The notes below the pieces were generated by a model. It saw nothing but the letters and a program-made list of their open reading frames with translations. It had not been told where the DNA came from and ran no database searches. A stretch of DNA of 64,000 nucleotides from Flavobacteriaceae bacterium CRH. Lineage in GTDB: Bacteria; Bacteroidota; Bacteroidia; Flavobacteriales; Flavobacteriaceae. Shown here in pieces: positions 34,165-42,355 of this stretch. A program made the translations under genes and the position numbers. The stretch covers positions 32,329 to 96,328 of the forward strand of contig LMAJ01000019.1 in the NCBI GenBank assembly GCA_001507425.1, given 5' to 3'. Each line of letters opens with the position of its first letter. Within the stretch, counting starts at the first letter, position 1.

Positions 34165-35220
34165 TTAAGCCTGTAAAATCTGTAATTGGTAGTTTAACGG
34201 CGTGGTTCCGGTATGTTTTTTAAACGCAGCAAAAAAAGTCGATTTCGAATTGAAACCAACGTCATAACCAATAGATTCAAGTGTAAGTTTATCGTTTTCT
34301 GTTATGATTCTGCAAGCTTCATTTATTCTAAATTCATTTACAAAACTGGTAAAATTCCTGCCCAGATTATTATTTAAAAACTGAGATAATAGGTGGCTCG
34401 AAATAGTAAGTTCCTGAGACAAATCCTGTAAAGTCATGTTTGGATTTTTAAACAATTCTTTCTCCCTCATTATATTTTCGAGTTTTTGAAATAAAATGGC
34501 AGCTTCACTTTCATTCATTTTTTTGCCTTTTTGGGTATTCAACAGAAATAAATCATCTGTCTTTTTTCGGTATAAAAGAACCGAAATAATTAAATATAAA
34601 ACGAATGTAAAAGATACCGCGCCGGTAATGCAGGAAACAAAAGGAATTCGTGCAAAGCCAAGAAAATAACATATAAAAATAATGGCGTTGCCGAAGAAAA
34701 CAGCTCCAAACCACATTTCTGCCGAACTTGTTTTTTCATTCTTGCTTATTATTTTTTGAAGTAAAGCTCTACTTTCATAACCTGAAAAAAGAATGTATAT
34801 GAACCATTGCAGAAAAATTAATCCAACAAAATAATCATTCCATAAAATCGGATAACTTTTATAAGGAAACAGAAATCCAATAATTAAAACAGCAAATAAC
34901 CAAATTGAAAGATGCCATTTCCAGATTTTAGAAATTGTATTGATTCCCTTAATTCCTGATTTTAAAAAATAATATAAAAATGGCCCAATTAACAAACAAG
35001 CCGAAAGCCCAATTTGAAGATATGTTTTGGGCAAAGCATTATTAAAATAAACAAAAACCGTAACGGTAATCCGTATGCTTAAAGCCAACAATATGGCACC
35101 AAGAAAAAGATTCGTAAGGTATTTTTTCTTGGTAAAAAAGAAAAAGTAAATACTCAGAATAATTCCGTTGAATGCGCCCAAAGCACCAAAAAAGAATAAT
35201 ATTTCTTTCCCGAGATTCAT
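34165..35220 (-). CDS. Membrane-bound AraC-family regulator (copy 2)
   Basis: 351 residues. The first about 220 residues form seven or so hydrophobic helices (start GKEILFFFGALGAFNGIILS), then a linker ending in NESEAAILFQKLENIM. The C-terminal about 100 residues are an AraC double helix-turn-helix (LTISSHLLSQFLNN and the signature IGYDVGFNSKSTFFAAFKKHTGTTPLNY). There is no periplasmic sensor domain, so the membrane part itself would sense. It follows its close paralogue by 3 bases. The next gene is the TonB-type receptor, a likely target. The signal is unknown. Confidence 0.88.
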   Translation of the reverse strand: MNLGKEILFFFGALGAFNGIILSIYFFFFTKKKYLTNLFLGAILLALSIRITVTVFVYFNNALPKTYLQIGLSACLLIGPFLYYFLKSGIKGINTISKIWKWHLSIWLFAVLIIGFLFPYKSYPILWNDYFVGLIFLQWFIYILFSGYESRALLQKIISKNEKTSSAEMWFGAVFFGNAIIFICYFLGFARIPFVSCITGAVSFTFVLYLIISVLLYRKKTDDLFLLNTQKGKKMNESEAAILFQKLENIMREKELFKNPNMTLQDLSQELTISSHLLSQFLNNNLGRNFTSFVNEFRINEACRIITENDKLTLESIGYDVGFNSKSTFFAAFKKHTGTTPLNYQLQILQA

Positions 35221-35223
35221 AAT

Positions 35224-36285
35224 TTAAGTTTGTAAAGCCTGAAGCTGATAATTTAATGGCGTTGTTCCGGTATGCTTTTTAAACGCCGCAAAAAATGTCG
35301 ATTTAGAGTTAAAACCAACATCGTAACCTACAGATTCTAAAGTAAGTTTATCGTTTGAAGTTATAATTCTGCAAGCTTCGTTGATCCTGAATTCATTGAC
35401 AAAACTGGTAAAATTCTTTCCTAAATTAGTATTCAAAAACTGCGATAATTGATGGGTTGATATATTAATTTCCCGAGACAAATCCTGTAAATTCAAATTT
35501 GGGTTTTTATATAAGTATTTCTCATTCATGATGTTTTTCAGCTTTACAGATAAAATAGCAGCTTCATTTTCTTCTATTTTTTTGCCTGAGTTTTTCTGAG
35601 GATTCAATAAAAACAAATCATCTGTTTTTTTTCTGTATAAAAGAATCGAAATAATGAGATATAAAATAAAAGAAAAAACTACTGCGCCACTTATGTATGT
35701 TGCTGCCGAAGCGCCCATTATGGCAAGAAAATAAAAAAGGAATAATAGAAAATTTCCAAGAAAAAGCATTCCAAACCAAGTTTCTGCCGGAGTTGTTTTG
35801 TGGTTTCTGCTTATGATTTTTTTTAAAACAGCTTTAATTGCAAAACCTGAAAAAACAATATAGATAAACCATTGAAAATAAATCGCTTTTATAATATAAC
35901 AGCCCCACAATTTTGGATAATCCTGATATGGAAATAATAATCCGACACTCACAATAAGAATTCCCCAGCATAAAAGTGTTGCTTTCCATGATTTTGGCAT
36001 TACCTGAATTTCTTCAACAGCAGATCTTAGAAAATAATACAAACACGGACCTATAAAAAAGCAAGCCGTAAGCCCAAATTGCAAATACATTTTAGGCAAA
36101 GTTGGATCAAAATATACAAATACTGATTTTCCGATTCTGATACTTAATGCAAACAAAAGTGCGCCCAGAAAATAGTTGGTCAGGTATTTTTTCTTGGTAA
36201 AGAAAAAGAAATATACTCCAAGAATAATTCCGTTGAAAGCGCCCAAAGCACTAAAAAAGAATAAAAGTTCTTTACCAGTATCCAT
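35224..36285 (-). CDS. Membrane-bound AraC-family regulator (copy 1)
   Basis: 353 residues with the same layout as the downstream copy: a multi-helix membrane part (GKELLFFFSALGAFNGIILGVYFFFFTKKKYLTN region) and a C-terminal AraC DNA-binding domain with VGYDVGFNSKSTFFAAFKKHTG. The DNA-binding halves are nearly identical; the membrane halves differ more. That suggests duplication with a changed input but kept target. An exact -7 box at 36306-36313 starts the operon. Confidence 0.88.
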   Translation of the reverse strand: MDTGKELLFFFSALGAFNGIILGVYFFFFTKKKYLTNYFLGALLFALSIRIGKSVFVYFDPTLPKMYLQFGLTACFFIGPCLYYFLRSAVEEIQVMPKSWKATLLCWGILIVSVGLLFPYQDYPKLWGCYIIKAIYFQWFIYIVFSGFAIKAVLKKIISRNHKTTPAETWFGMLFLGNFLLFLFYFLAIMGASAATYISGAVVFSFILYLIISILLYRKKTDDLFLLNPQKNSGKKIEENEAAILSVKLKNIMNEKYLYKNPNLNLQDLSREINISTHQLSQFLNTNLGKNFTSFVNEFRINEACRIITSNDKLTLESVGYDVGFNSKSTFFAAFKKHTGTTPLNYQLQALQT

Positions 36286-36305
36286 AATTGAAGTTTTATA
36301 TCTGA

Positions 36306-36313
36306 CAAAGCTA
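36306..36313 (-). promoter_or_regulatory. -7 promoter box for the AraC pair
   Basis: The minus strand reads TAGCTTTG, an exact TAnnTTTG, 20 bases before the start at 36285. Confidence 0.55.
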
Positions 36314-36482
36314 AAAAAAATTGATTCCTGTCAGAATAATTTTGAAAATATTCTATCGCCAAACTAATATATTAATCTTCACACCAATACATAAACATAA
36401 GATTATTCCTTAATTGAAAAATATTAACTAAATTTACTTCATCAAAAAAACAATAAACCTATCAATATCAATATTTTAGAAT

Positions 36483-36710
36483 ATGCTAAATGATAACGAA
36501 CCTAGCGAAGAAACTAAAAATGAATGGCAAAACGATCCGGATAACTGGGTATGGGGAATGTTTTATTATAATCCAAAAGACAAGAGATTATACGTTCCGA
36601 AAAAAGTAAAAGAATTTGGATGGACCACAAATTTTGCAAATCCAAATTCTGTTTTTATCATGTTATTATTAATTTCTGTACTGCTAATTTTTGCAAAATT
36701 CAGTACGTAA
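36483..36710 (+). CDS. DUF5808 small membrane protein
   Basis: 75 residues. DPDNWVWGMFYYNPKDKRLYVPKK (about 18-41) followed by GWTTNFANP is the DUF5808 motif. One C-terminal membrane helix follows (about 56-73). DUF5808 units are usually found attached to other membrane proteins (DUF1648-type); here it is alone. It is divergent from the AraC pair and 103 bases before the large outer-membrane gene. The function is unknown. Confidence 0.78.
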   Translation: MLNDNEPSEETKNEWQNDPDNWVWGMFYYNPKDKRLYVPKKVKEFGWTTNFANPNSVFIMLLLISVLLIFAKFST

Positions 36711-36783
36711 TTAGTATTAGCTATTCGCATTTTTTATCTCCCAAAGTAAAAATACCTACATATCATTTCCCAATTATAAATAC

Positions 36784-36791
36784 TACTTTTG
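36784..36791 (+). promoter_or_regulatory. -7 promoter box for the 1143-aa protein
   Basis: TACTTTTG, an exact TAnnTTTG, 22 bases before the ATG at 36814. Confidence 0.5.
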
Positions 36792-36813
36792 GCTTTTTAG
36801 AGTTAAAAGGTTT

Positions 36814-39800
36814 ATGTTGAAAAAATTACTGTTTCTTACGGTGCTTATTTGGTTTTCCGGTCTTCAGGCTCAGGAAACAGAATCATCGTATAAAACAAAA
36901 AAAGTAATTGCTACGCGAGACACGATTCATCTGGAAAAATTCAGTATTAACTCGAGTTTTTTTGAACTTTTAAATTCGAAAAACGAACGTATTGATTCTA
37001 CTTTTTATAAAATTGATTTTCAAAAAGGAACTTTACTTTTAAACGAAAAATTCAAAGCTTCTTCAGACACTTTAATTGTCAATTATCTGAACTATCCCGA
37101 TTTTTTAACGAAAGAATACGGAATTTACAACGACAGCCAGGTGGTGAGTAATGATGTTGGAACGGAGAAATTATACAAACTCGAAAATACAAACGCTAAA
37201 AAAGTTACTCCTTTTGATGGTTTAAATACTTCCGGAAGTATCACGCGTGGCGTTACAATCGGAAATAATCAAAATACGGTTTTAAACTCAAATTTAGACC
37301 TTCAGATTACAGGAAAAATATCCGACAAAGTGAGTTTACGGGCTTCGCTTCAGGACAGTAATATTCCGTTACAGGATGGCGGTTATTCGCAAAAACTGGA
37401 TCAGTTTGATAATATTTTTATGGAACTTTTTAGCGACGACTGGAACATTCGCGCAGGCGATGTGTTTCTGGAAAACCGGAAAACGCAATTTCTTAATTTT
37501 AATAAAAAAGTGCAAGGCCTTTCGGCAAGTGTTGATTTTGATACTGAAACCAGTAAAACAAATGTTTTTGCATCGGTTGCTTTTGTAAAAGGACAATATG
37601 CCAAAAGTACTTTTACGGGACAGGAAGGAAATCAGGGCCCGTATAAACTGAAAGGACAAAATGGTGAACTGTATGTTTTGGTTATTTCAGGTTCTGAGCG
37701 CGTTTACGTAAATGGTGTTTTGCTAAAACGTGGCGAAAACAACGATTACGTAATTGATTATAATGCGGGAGAAATTGTTTTTACATCCCTTTTTACGATC
37801 ACTTCTGAAATGCGTATTAATATTGAATATCAATATTCTGAACGAAATTACAACCGAATGGTAACGTATGCCGGCGCAACACACGAAAACAAAAACTGGA
37901 GTTTTGGCGGTTATATCTATTCTGAAAATGATTTAAAAAACCAGCCTTTACAACAAAATCTTTCTACAGATCAGGTACAGATTTTAAGTAAGGCGGGCGA
38001 TGATCAAAATTTAATGGTTGCGCCTTCTGCTTATGAAGACGCGTATGCCGAAACTAAAATTTTATATAAAAAAACAATCATTAATTCAGTTGATGTTTAC
38101 GAATATTCGAATGTTTCTACTGATGTTTTATACAATGTGAAATTTAGTCTTGTTGGTACTAATCTCGGAAATTATATCATTCAAAACAACAATTCTGTCG
38201 AGCGTATTTACGAATATGTTGCTCCCGTAAATGGCGTTTTGCAGGGAAATTACGAGCCAATTGTAAAACTGGTTGCACCAATGAAAATTCAGGTGGCTAC
38301 TTTTTTAGGAAAATACAATCCTAATGAAAAAACACTGGTCGATTTTGAAATTGCAATGAGCAACAATGATTTAAATTTATTTTCAGGAATTGATGATTCT
38401 AATAATGAAGGAATTGCTTTTAAAACCAACATTAAAAAACGTCTTTTTACAAGGGATTGGACTTTGGATGGTTTTGCCAATTATCAGTTTGTGCAGAAAG
38501 ATTTCAGATCTGTAGAGCGTTTGTATAATATTGAATTTAATCGGGATTGGAATTTAAATACGACACTTTTAGGCAATCAGAGTTTGCTGGTGACGGGTTT
38601 GAATTTTGATTTATTTTCTAAAAAAGAAACCTCAAATATTGGTTTGTTAACGTACCAATTTGAGAAATTAGATTTTACCGAAAGTTATTCGGGATCAAGA
38701 CATACGACTAATGCTTTTTTTAAATTGAATAAATGGACGGTTCAAAATCAGGGAAGTTTTTTGAATACGGATGCAACTAACTCGAATTCGAAATTCATTC
38801 GGAATTTAACCAAAACCAAATATCATTTTGGTAAAAACTGGGTTGGCGGAAGTTTTCAGATCGAAGATAATCAGGAAAAAGATAAAGTTACGAATCAGTT
38901 TTCGGCCTTGAGCCAGCGTTTTTCAGAATATGGCGTTTTTGTTGGCCGCGGCGACAGTACCAAAGTCTTTGTAGAATTGGGTTATTTGCAGCGTCGCAAT
39001 GACAGTTTGCAAAATGGTTTGCTGCAACATGTAAATGATTCTAAAATGTATGTTTTGAAATCGAAATTGATTCAGAACAAAAAAACAGATTTAGCGGTTT
39101 ATGCGAGTTATAGAAGTTTAAATTTTACTGATGTTTCCCGAAAAAATGAACCTTCGTTAAACTCCAGAATTCTATACAACGACCGATTTTTTAATCAGTT
39201 TATGCAAATAGGTACGGCTTATGAAACGAGTTCCGGAACTATTGCGCAACAGGAATTTACGTATATCGAAGTGCCAGCGGGACAAGGTGTTTATACTTGG
39301 AATGATTATAATGGCAACGGCATTCAGGAATTGGAAGAGTTTGAGGTTGCGCCTTTTCCGGATCAGGCAAAGTTTATCCGCATCTTTTTACCGAATCAGA
39401 TTTACATCAAAACCAATCAAAATAAATTTTCACAATCGGTAACTTTGAATCCGTTGCAATGGCAAAACGAAACGGGTTTCAAAAAACTGGCTTCTTATTT
39501 TTACAACCAAACCTCTTTTATTATGGATAGAAAGGTAAAAAGCGTTGGAGAACGTTTAGAACTTAATCCGTTTAGTTCCTCTGAAGAAAATGTTTTAGGA
39601 TTGAATTCGAGTTTCAGGAACAGTTTATATTATAATCGCGGAAAACAGAAACATTCAGTTACGTATTCTTACCTTATTAATAAAGGAAAAAATCTGCTTT
39701 CTATAGGTTCTCAAAATGTGACAAATAATTCACATCAATTACAATATACACATTTGTATCAAAAAAGCTGGTTGTTTAATTTCTTTACCAAAACGATAAA

Positions 39801-40245
39801 AACCAATTTGGTTTCTGAAGATTTTACGGAGAAAAATTATGATTTGGAAGGGTATCAAATTGCGCCAAAAATCAGTTATTTGTTTTCGAAGAATACCAGT
39901 TTAGATTTCTTTTATGAATTGCAGAACAAGAAAAACCAGATTGGAAATTTTGAAACTTTAGAACAAAACAGGCTGGGAACATCCTTTTCGTATGCGGGAG
40001 AGAAAAAAGTAACGGTAAATGGTGAGTTTTCTTTTTATGAAAATAAGTTCGACGGAAATGAGTTTTCATCAGTTGGTTTTCAGATGCTTGAAGGGCTTCA
40101 GGCGGGACAAAACCTGGTTTGGAAGTTGCTTTTGCAGAAAAACATCACGGAATTTTTAGATGTAAATTTGAATTATCAGGGACGCAAAAGCGAAACCGGA
40201 AACACTGTTCACACCGGGAATGTACAGCTTCGCGCTTATTTTTAA
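36814..40245 (+). CDS. Very large outer-membrane beta-barrel-like protein (1143 aa)
   Basis: The signal peptide ends near LQAQ (about 18-21). An early block LNTSGSITRGVTIGNNQNTVLNS is followed by LDLQITGKISDKVSLRASLQDSNIPLQDGGYSQKLDQFDNIFMEL (about 150-210). From there the chain is a long run of alternating amphipathic strands up to a Tyr/Phe terminus (RAYF). This block is one I associate with a conserved family of uncharacterised large surface proteins in Bacteroidota, and it has a loose likeness to segments of the type IX translocon protein SprA, which is about twice as long. There is no plug or TonB box. A surface barrel is inferred; the function is unknown. Confidence 0.75.
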   Translation: MLKKLLFLTVLIWFSGLQAQETESSYKTKKVIATRDTIHLEKFSINSSFFELLNSKNERIDSTFYKIDFQKGTLLLNEKFKASSDTLIVNYLNYPDFLTKEYGIYNDSQVVSNDVGTEKLYKLENTNAKKVTPFDGLNTSGSITRGVTIGNNQNTVLNSNLDLQITGKISDKVSLRASLQDSNIPLQDGGYSQKLDQFDNIFMELFSDDWNIRAGDVFLENRKTQFLNFNKKVQGLSASVDFDTETSKTNVFASVAFVKGQYAKSTFTGQEGNQGPYKLKGQNGELYVLVISGSERVYVNGVLLKRGENNDYVIDYNAGEIVFTSLFTITSEMRINIEYQYSERNYNRMVTYAGATHENKNWSFGGYIYSENDLKNQPLQQNLSTDQVQILSKAGDDQNLMVAPSAYEDAYAETKILYKKTIINSVDVYEYSNVSTDVLYNVKFSLVGTNLGNYIIQNNNSVERIYEYVAPVNGVLQGNYEPIVKLVAPMKIQVATFLGKYNPNEKTLVDFEIAMSNNDLNLFSGIDDSNNEGIAFKTNIKKRLFTRDWTLDGFANYQFVQKDFRSVERLYNIEFNRDWNLNTTLLGNQSLLVTGLNFDLFSKKETSNIGLLTYQFEKLDFTESYSGSRHTTNAFFKLNKWTVQNQGSFLNTDATNSNSKFIRNLTKTKYHFGKNWVGGSFQIEDNQEKDKVTNQFSALSQRFSEYGVFVGRGDSTKVFVELGYLQRRNDSLQNGLLQHVNDSKMYVLKSKLIQNKKTDLAVYASYRSLNFTDVSRKNEPSLNSRILYNDRFFNQFMQIGTAYETSSGTIAQQEFTYIEVPAGQGVYTWNDYNGNGIQELEEFEVAPFPDQAKFIRIFLPNQIYIKTNQNKFSQSVTLNPLQWQNETGFKKLASYFYNQTSFIMDRKVKSVGERLELNPFSSSEENVLGLNSSFRNSLYYNRGKQKHSVTYSYLINKGKNLLSIGSQNVTNNSHQLQYTHLYQKSWLFNFFTKTIKTNLVSEDFTEKNYDLEGYQIAPKISYLFSKNTSLDFFYELQNKKNQIGNFETLEQNRLGTSFSYAGEKKVTVNGEFSFYENKFDGNEFSSVGFQMLEGLQAGQNLVWKLLLQKNITEFLDVNLNYQGRKSETGNTVHTGNVQLRAYF

Positions 40246-40309
40246 CAGTTTGCGAAAAACATTACTATAAATTTATTATTTTTAAATGAAATTTTTAACC
40301 TCGAAAACT

Positions 40310-40822
40310 ATGAAAAAATTATTATTGCTTTGTTTGATGGTTGTTTTATCAGGTAATTTTTACGCGCAGGAGACAGCAAAGACAACCAAATCGAAAACTG
40401 AAACTGCTGCTAAAAAGAAAAAAACTGCTGCTGATAAGGAAGCTGCAGATGCTAAGAAAGAAGCAACAAAAGCTAAAAAGGCAGCAAAAGATGCTACTGA
40501 CGCATCGGGAAAAGCTACAACCGAAGCTGCAAAAAAGAAAAGTGATGCTGCAAAAGCCAAAAAAGAGGCCAAAGCTGAAAGCACAAAAGCCGACGTAAAG
40601 AAAACGGAAGCTAAAGCGGCTGATACAAAAGCAAAAGCAGTGAAAAAAGATGCTACGGCAACTAAATCAACTGCAAAATCTTTTAAGGAAACCAATGAAA
40701 AAGCTCCAAAAGTGGCTGATAAAGTTACAGGAGAATACAACGGAAAAAAAGTGTATACGGGACCAAAAGGTGGTAAGTATTACATTAACAAAAACGGAAA
40801 TAAAACTTATATTCAGGATTAA
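40310..40822 (+). CDS. Exported Lys/Ala-rich protein with C-terminal PBCV-type basic adaptor motif
   Basis: 170 residues from the ATG at 40310 (MKKLLLLCLMVVLSG); an ATG 8 codons upstream is possible but spoils the signal peptide. Residues about 20-135 are a low-complexity, highly helical Lys/Ala/Thr/Glu region of repeated KK-x-AA-DA units, like the Lys/Ala tails of histone H1. The last about 27 residues (GKKVYTGPKGGKYYINKNG region) match the small basic adaptor motif named from chlorella viruses (PBCV). The product is strongly basic and exported, so binding to surface polysaccharide, DNA or membrane is possible. A terminator follows. The function is unknown. Confidence 0.8.
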   Translation: MKKLLLLCLMVVLSGNFYAQETAKTTKSKTETAAKKKKTAADKEAADAKKEATKAKKAAKDATDASGKATTEAAKKKSDAAKAKKEAKAESTKADVKKTEAKAADTKAKAVKKDATATKSTAKSFKETNEKAPKVADKVTGEYNGKKVYTGPKGGKYYINKNGNKTYIQD

Positions 40823-40842
40823 AGATCATTTCAATAGTATAG

Positions 40843-40871
40843 AAAAGGAGCTAGCAATAGTTCCTTTTTTT
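40843..40871 (+). terminator. Intrinsic terminator
   Basis: AAAAGGAGCT (40843-40852) pairs with AGTTCCTTTT (40859-40868, one G-T pair) around a 6-base loop. T-run to 40871. It lies 20 bases past the Lys/Ala-rich gene stop. Confidence 0.75.
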
Positions 40872-41063
40872 GTTTCTGAGCTTCTTAAAAGCAATTGAGG
40901 AGTTAACATACAAATAACTTTACTTGATAAATTCGAATGTTATTTAGAAGTTTTAATTGAATAATGAGCCTTAACATTGAATATAGAGTTAATAATTTAG
41001 TAATATGCCTGAAATAACATAAAAAACATATTTCTCTATCTTCGTTTCAAAAAGCGTTATACT

Positions 41064-42134
41064 ATGAGCATTGAATATTCTGCGAATAAAACTATATTAA
41101 TTGCTCCGTTAAACTGGGGACTTGGCCATGCCACAAGATGTATCCCGATAATTAAAGCGCTTCAGGAAAATAATTATATCCCGATTATCGCTTCTGATGG
41201 TATTGCATTGGCTTTGCTTCGAAAAGAATTTCCTTATATACAAACTTTAGAATTACCTTCTTATCATATTGAATATGCTAAAAATGGTAAAAACTTCAAA
41301 TGGAAACTGATCAAGAATTTGCCTAAAATGATTACGGCTATTTTAGATGAGAAAAAAATGGTGAATTCCTGGATTAAAAAACATGGAATTGACGGTATTA
41401 TATCTGACAATCGGCTGGGTGTTTTCAGCAGAAAAATTCCATCTGTATTTATGACGCATCAATTGAATGTGATGACGGGAAACACGACCTGGTTTACCAG
41501 TAAATGCCATCAGCATGTTATCAAAAAATATTCAGAATGCTGGATTCCTGACACTAATGACGAAGTTAATTTAACTGGTGAATTGGGACATCTAAAAACG
41601 AATGCTCTTAACTTAAAATATATTGGTCCTTTGAGCAGGATGCGTAAAAAGGAAACTCCAAAAGTTTATGATTTAATGATTATTCTTTCGGGACCTGAAC
41701 CTCAACGTACGTTTTTGGAAGAAAAATTAAAGGAAGAAATTGTTCGTTATGAAGGCAAAGTTGTTTTTGTAAAAGGTGTTGTCGAAAAAAACCAAACGAA
41801 ACTGGAATCAGGAAATGTTACGTATTATAACTTCATGAATTCGAAGCAACTGGAACAAACTTTTAACGAAAGTGATTTGGTTTTATGCCGTTCGGGATAT
41901 ACTACTGTTATGGATTTGGCGAAACTGGGCAAGAAAGCTTTTTTTATTCCAACTCCGGGACAATACGAACAGGAATATCTGGCGATAAAACTTCAGGATG
42001 AAAATCTGGTACCTTATGCAATGCAGGACGACTTTACGATTGAAGATCTTTCAAAGGTAAAATCATTTAAAGGTTTGTCTCAATTTAATGAAGAAATTGA
42101 CTGGGATTCGTTATTTAAAGTTTTTGAAGAATAA
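41064..42134 (+). CDS. MurG-like (GT28-type) glycosyltransferase
   Basis: 356 residues of a two-domain GT-B fold. NWGLGHATRCIPIIKAL (about 18-34) is the acceptor-side Gly-rich loop of the MurG/UDP-GlcNAc transferase group. The C-terminal half has LILCRSG-type LVLCRSGYTTVMDLAKLGKKAFFIPTPGQYEQEYLA (about 274-310), the nucleotide-sugar binding block. It is soluble or membrane-associated with no signal peptide. The donor and acceptor are unknown. It is a stand-alone gene with a weak -7 box (TATCTTCG, 41037-41044). Confidence 0.86.
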   Translation: MSIEYSANKTILIAPLNWGLGHATRCIPIIKALQENNYIPIIASDGIALALLRKEFPYIQTLELPSYHIEYAKNGKNFKWKLIKNLPKMITAILDEKKMVNSWIKKHGIDGIISDNRLGVFSRKIPSVFMTHQLNVMTGNTTWFTSKCHQHVIKKYSECWIPDTNDEVNLTGELGHLKTNALNLKYIGPLSRMRKKETPKVYDLMIILSGPEPQRTFLEEKLKEEIVRYEGKVVFVKGVVEKNQTKLESGNVTYYNFMNSKQLEQTFNESDLVLCRSGYTTVMDLAKLGKKAFFIPTPGQYEQEYLAIKLQDENLVPYAMQDDFTIEDLSKVKSFKGLSQFNEEIDWDSLFKVFEE

Positions 42135-42161
42135 TTTTTACCAGCTGTCTGCAAAAAACAT

Positions 42162-42327
42162 TTAGCACATAGAAAAATAGACTTTCTTTTTTTTAGCAAG
42201 ATTAAAATAAATGATACATCATTTTGCTTCGCCTCTTCGACCCTTGGTCTTGAGTCACATAGCTATGTGAATTTAAAAGAATGAAACGCCTTTTTTGAGT
42301 ATACAAAATCTATGTTTCTATGTGTTA
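42162..42327. repeat. Long inverted repeat with inner 16-bp palindrome
   Basis: The arms 42162-42175 (TTAGCACATAGAAA) and 42314-42327 pair with one mismatch. Between them 42255-42270 is a perfect palindrome (TCACATAGCTATGTGA). It lies between the glycosyltransferase stop and the porin end, where two genes converge. Confidence 0.75.
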
Positions 42328-42355
42328 AAAACAATTTACATCTAACGAGTTAACT

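Noticed and set aside
40360..40740. Long open frame on the minus strand and another on the plus strand inside the Lys/Ala-rich gene
   Set aside because: Low-complexity Lys/Ala codons keep several frames open. The frames lack signals and the products are low-complexity Ala/Phe or Lys/Leu strings; only the frame with a signal peptide and the adaptor motif makes sense.
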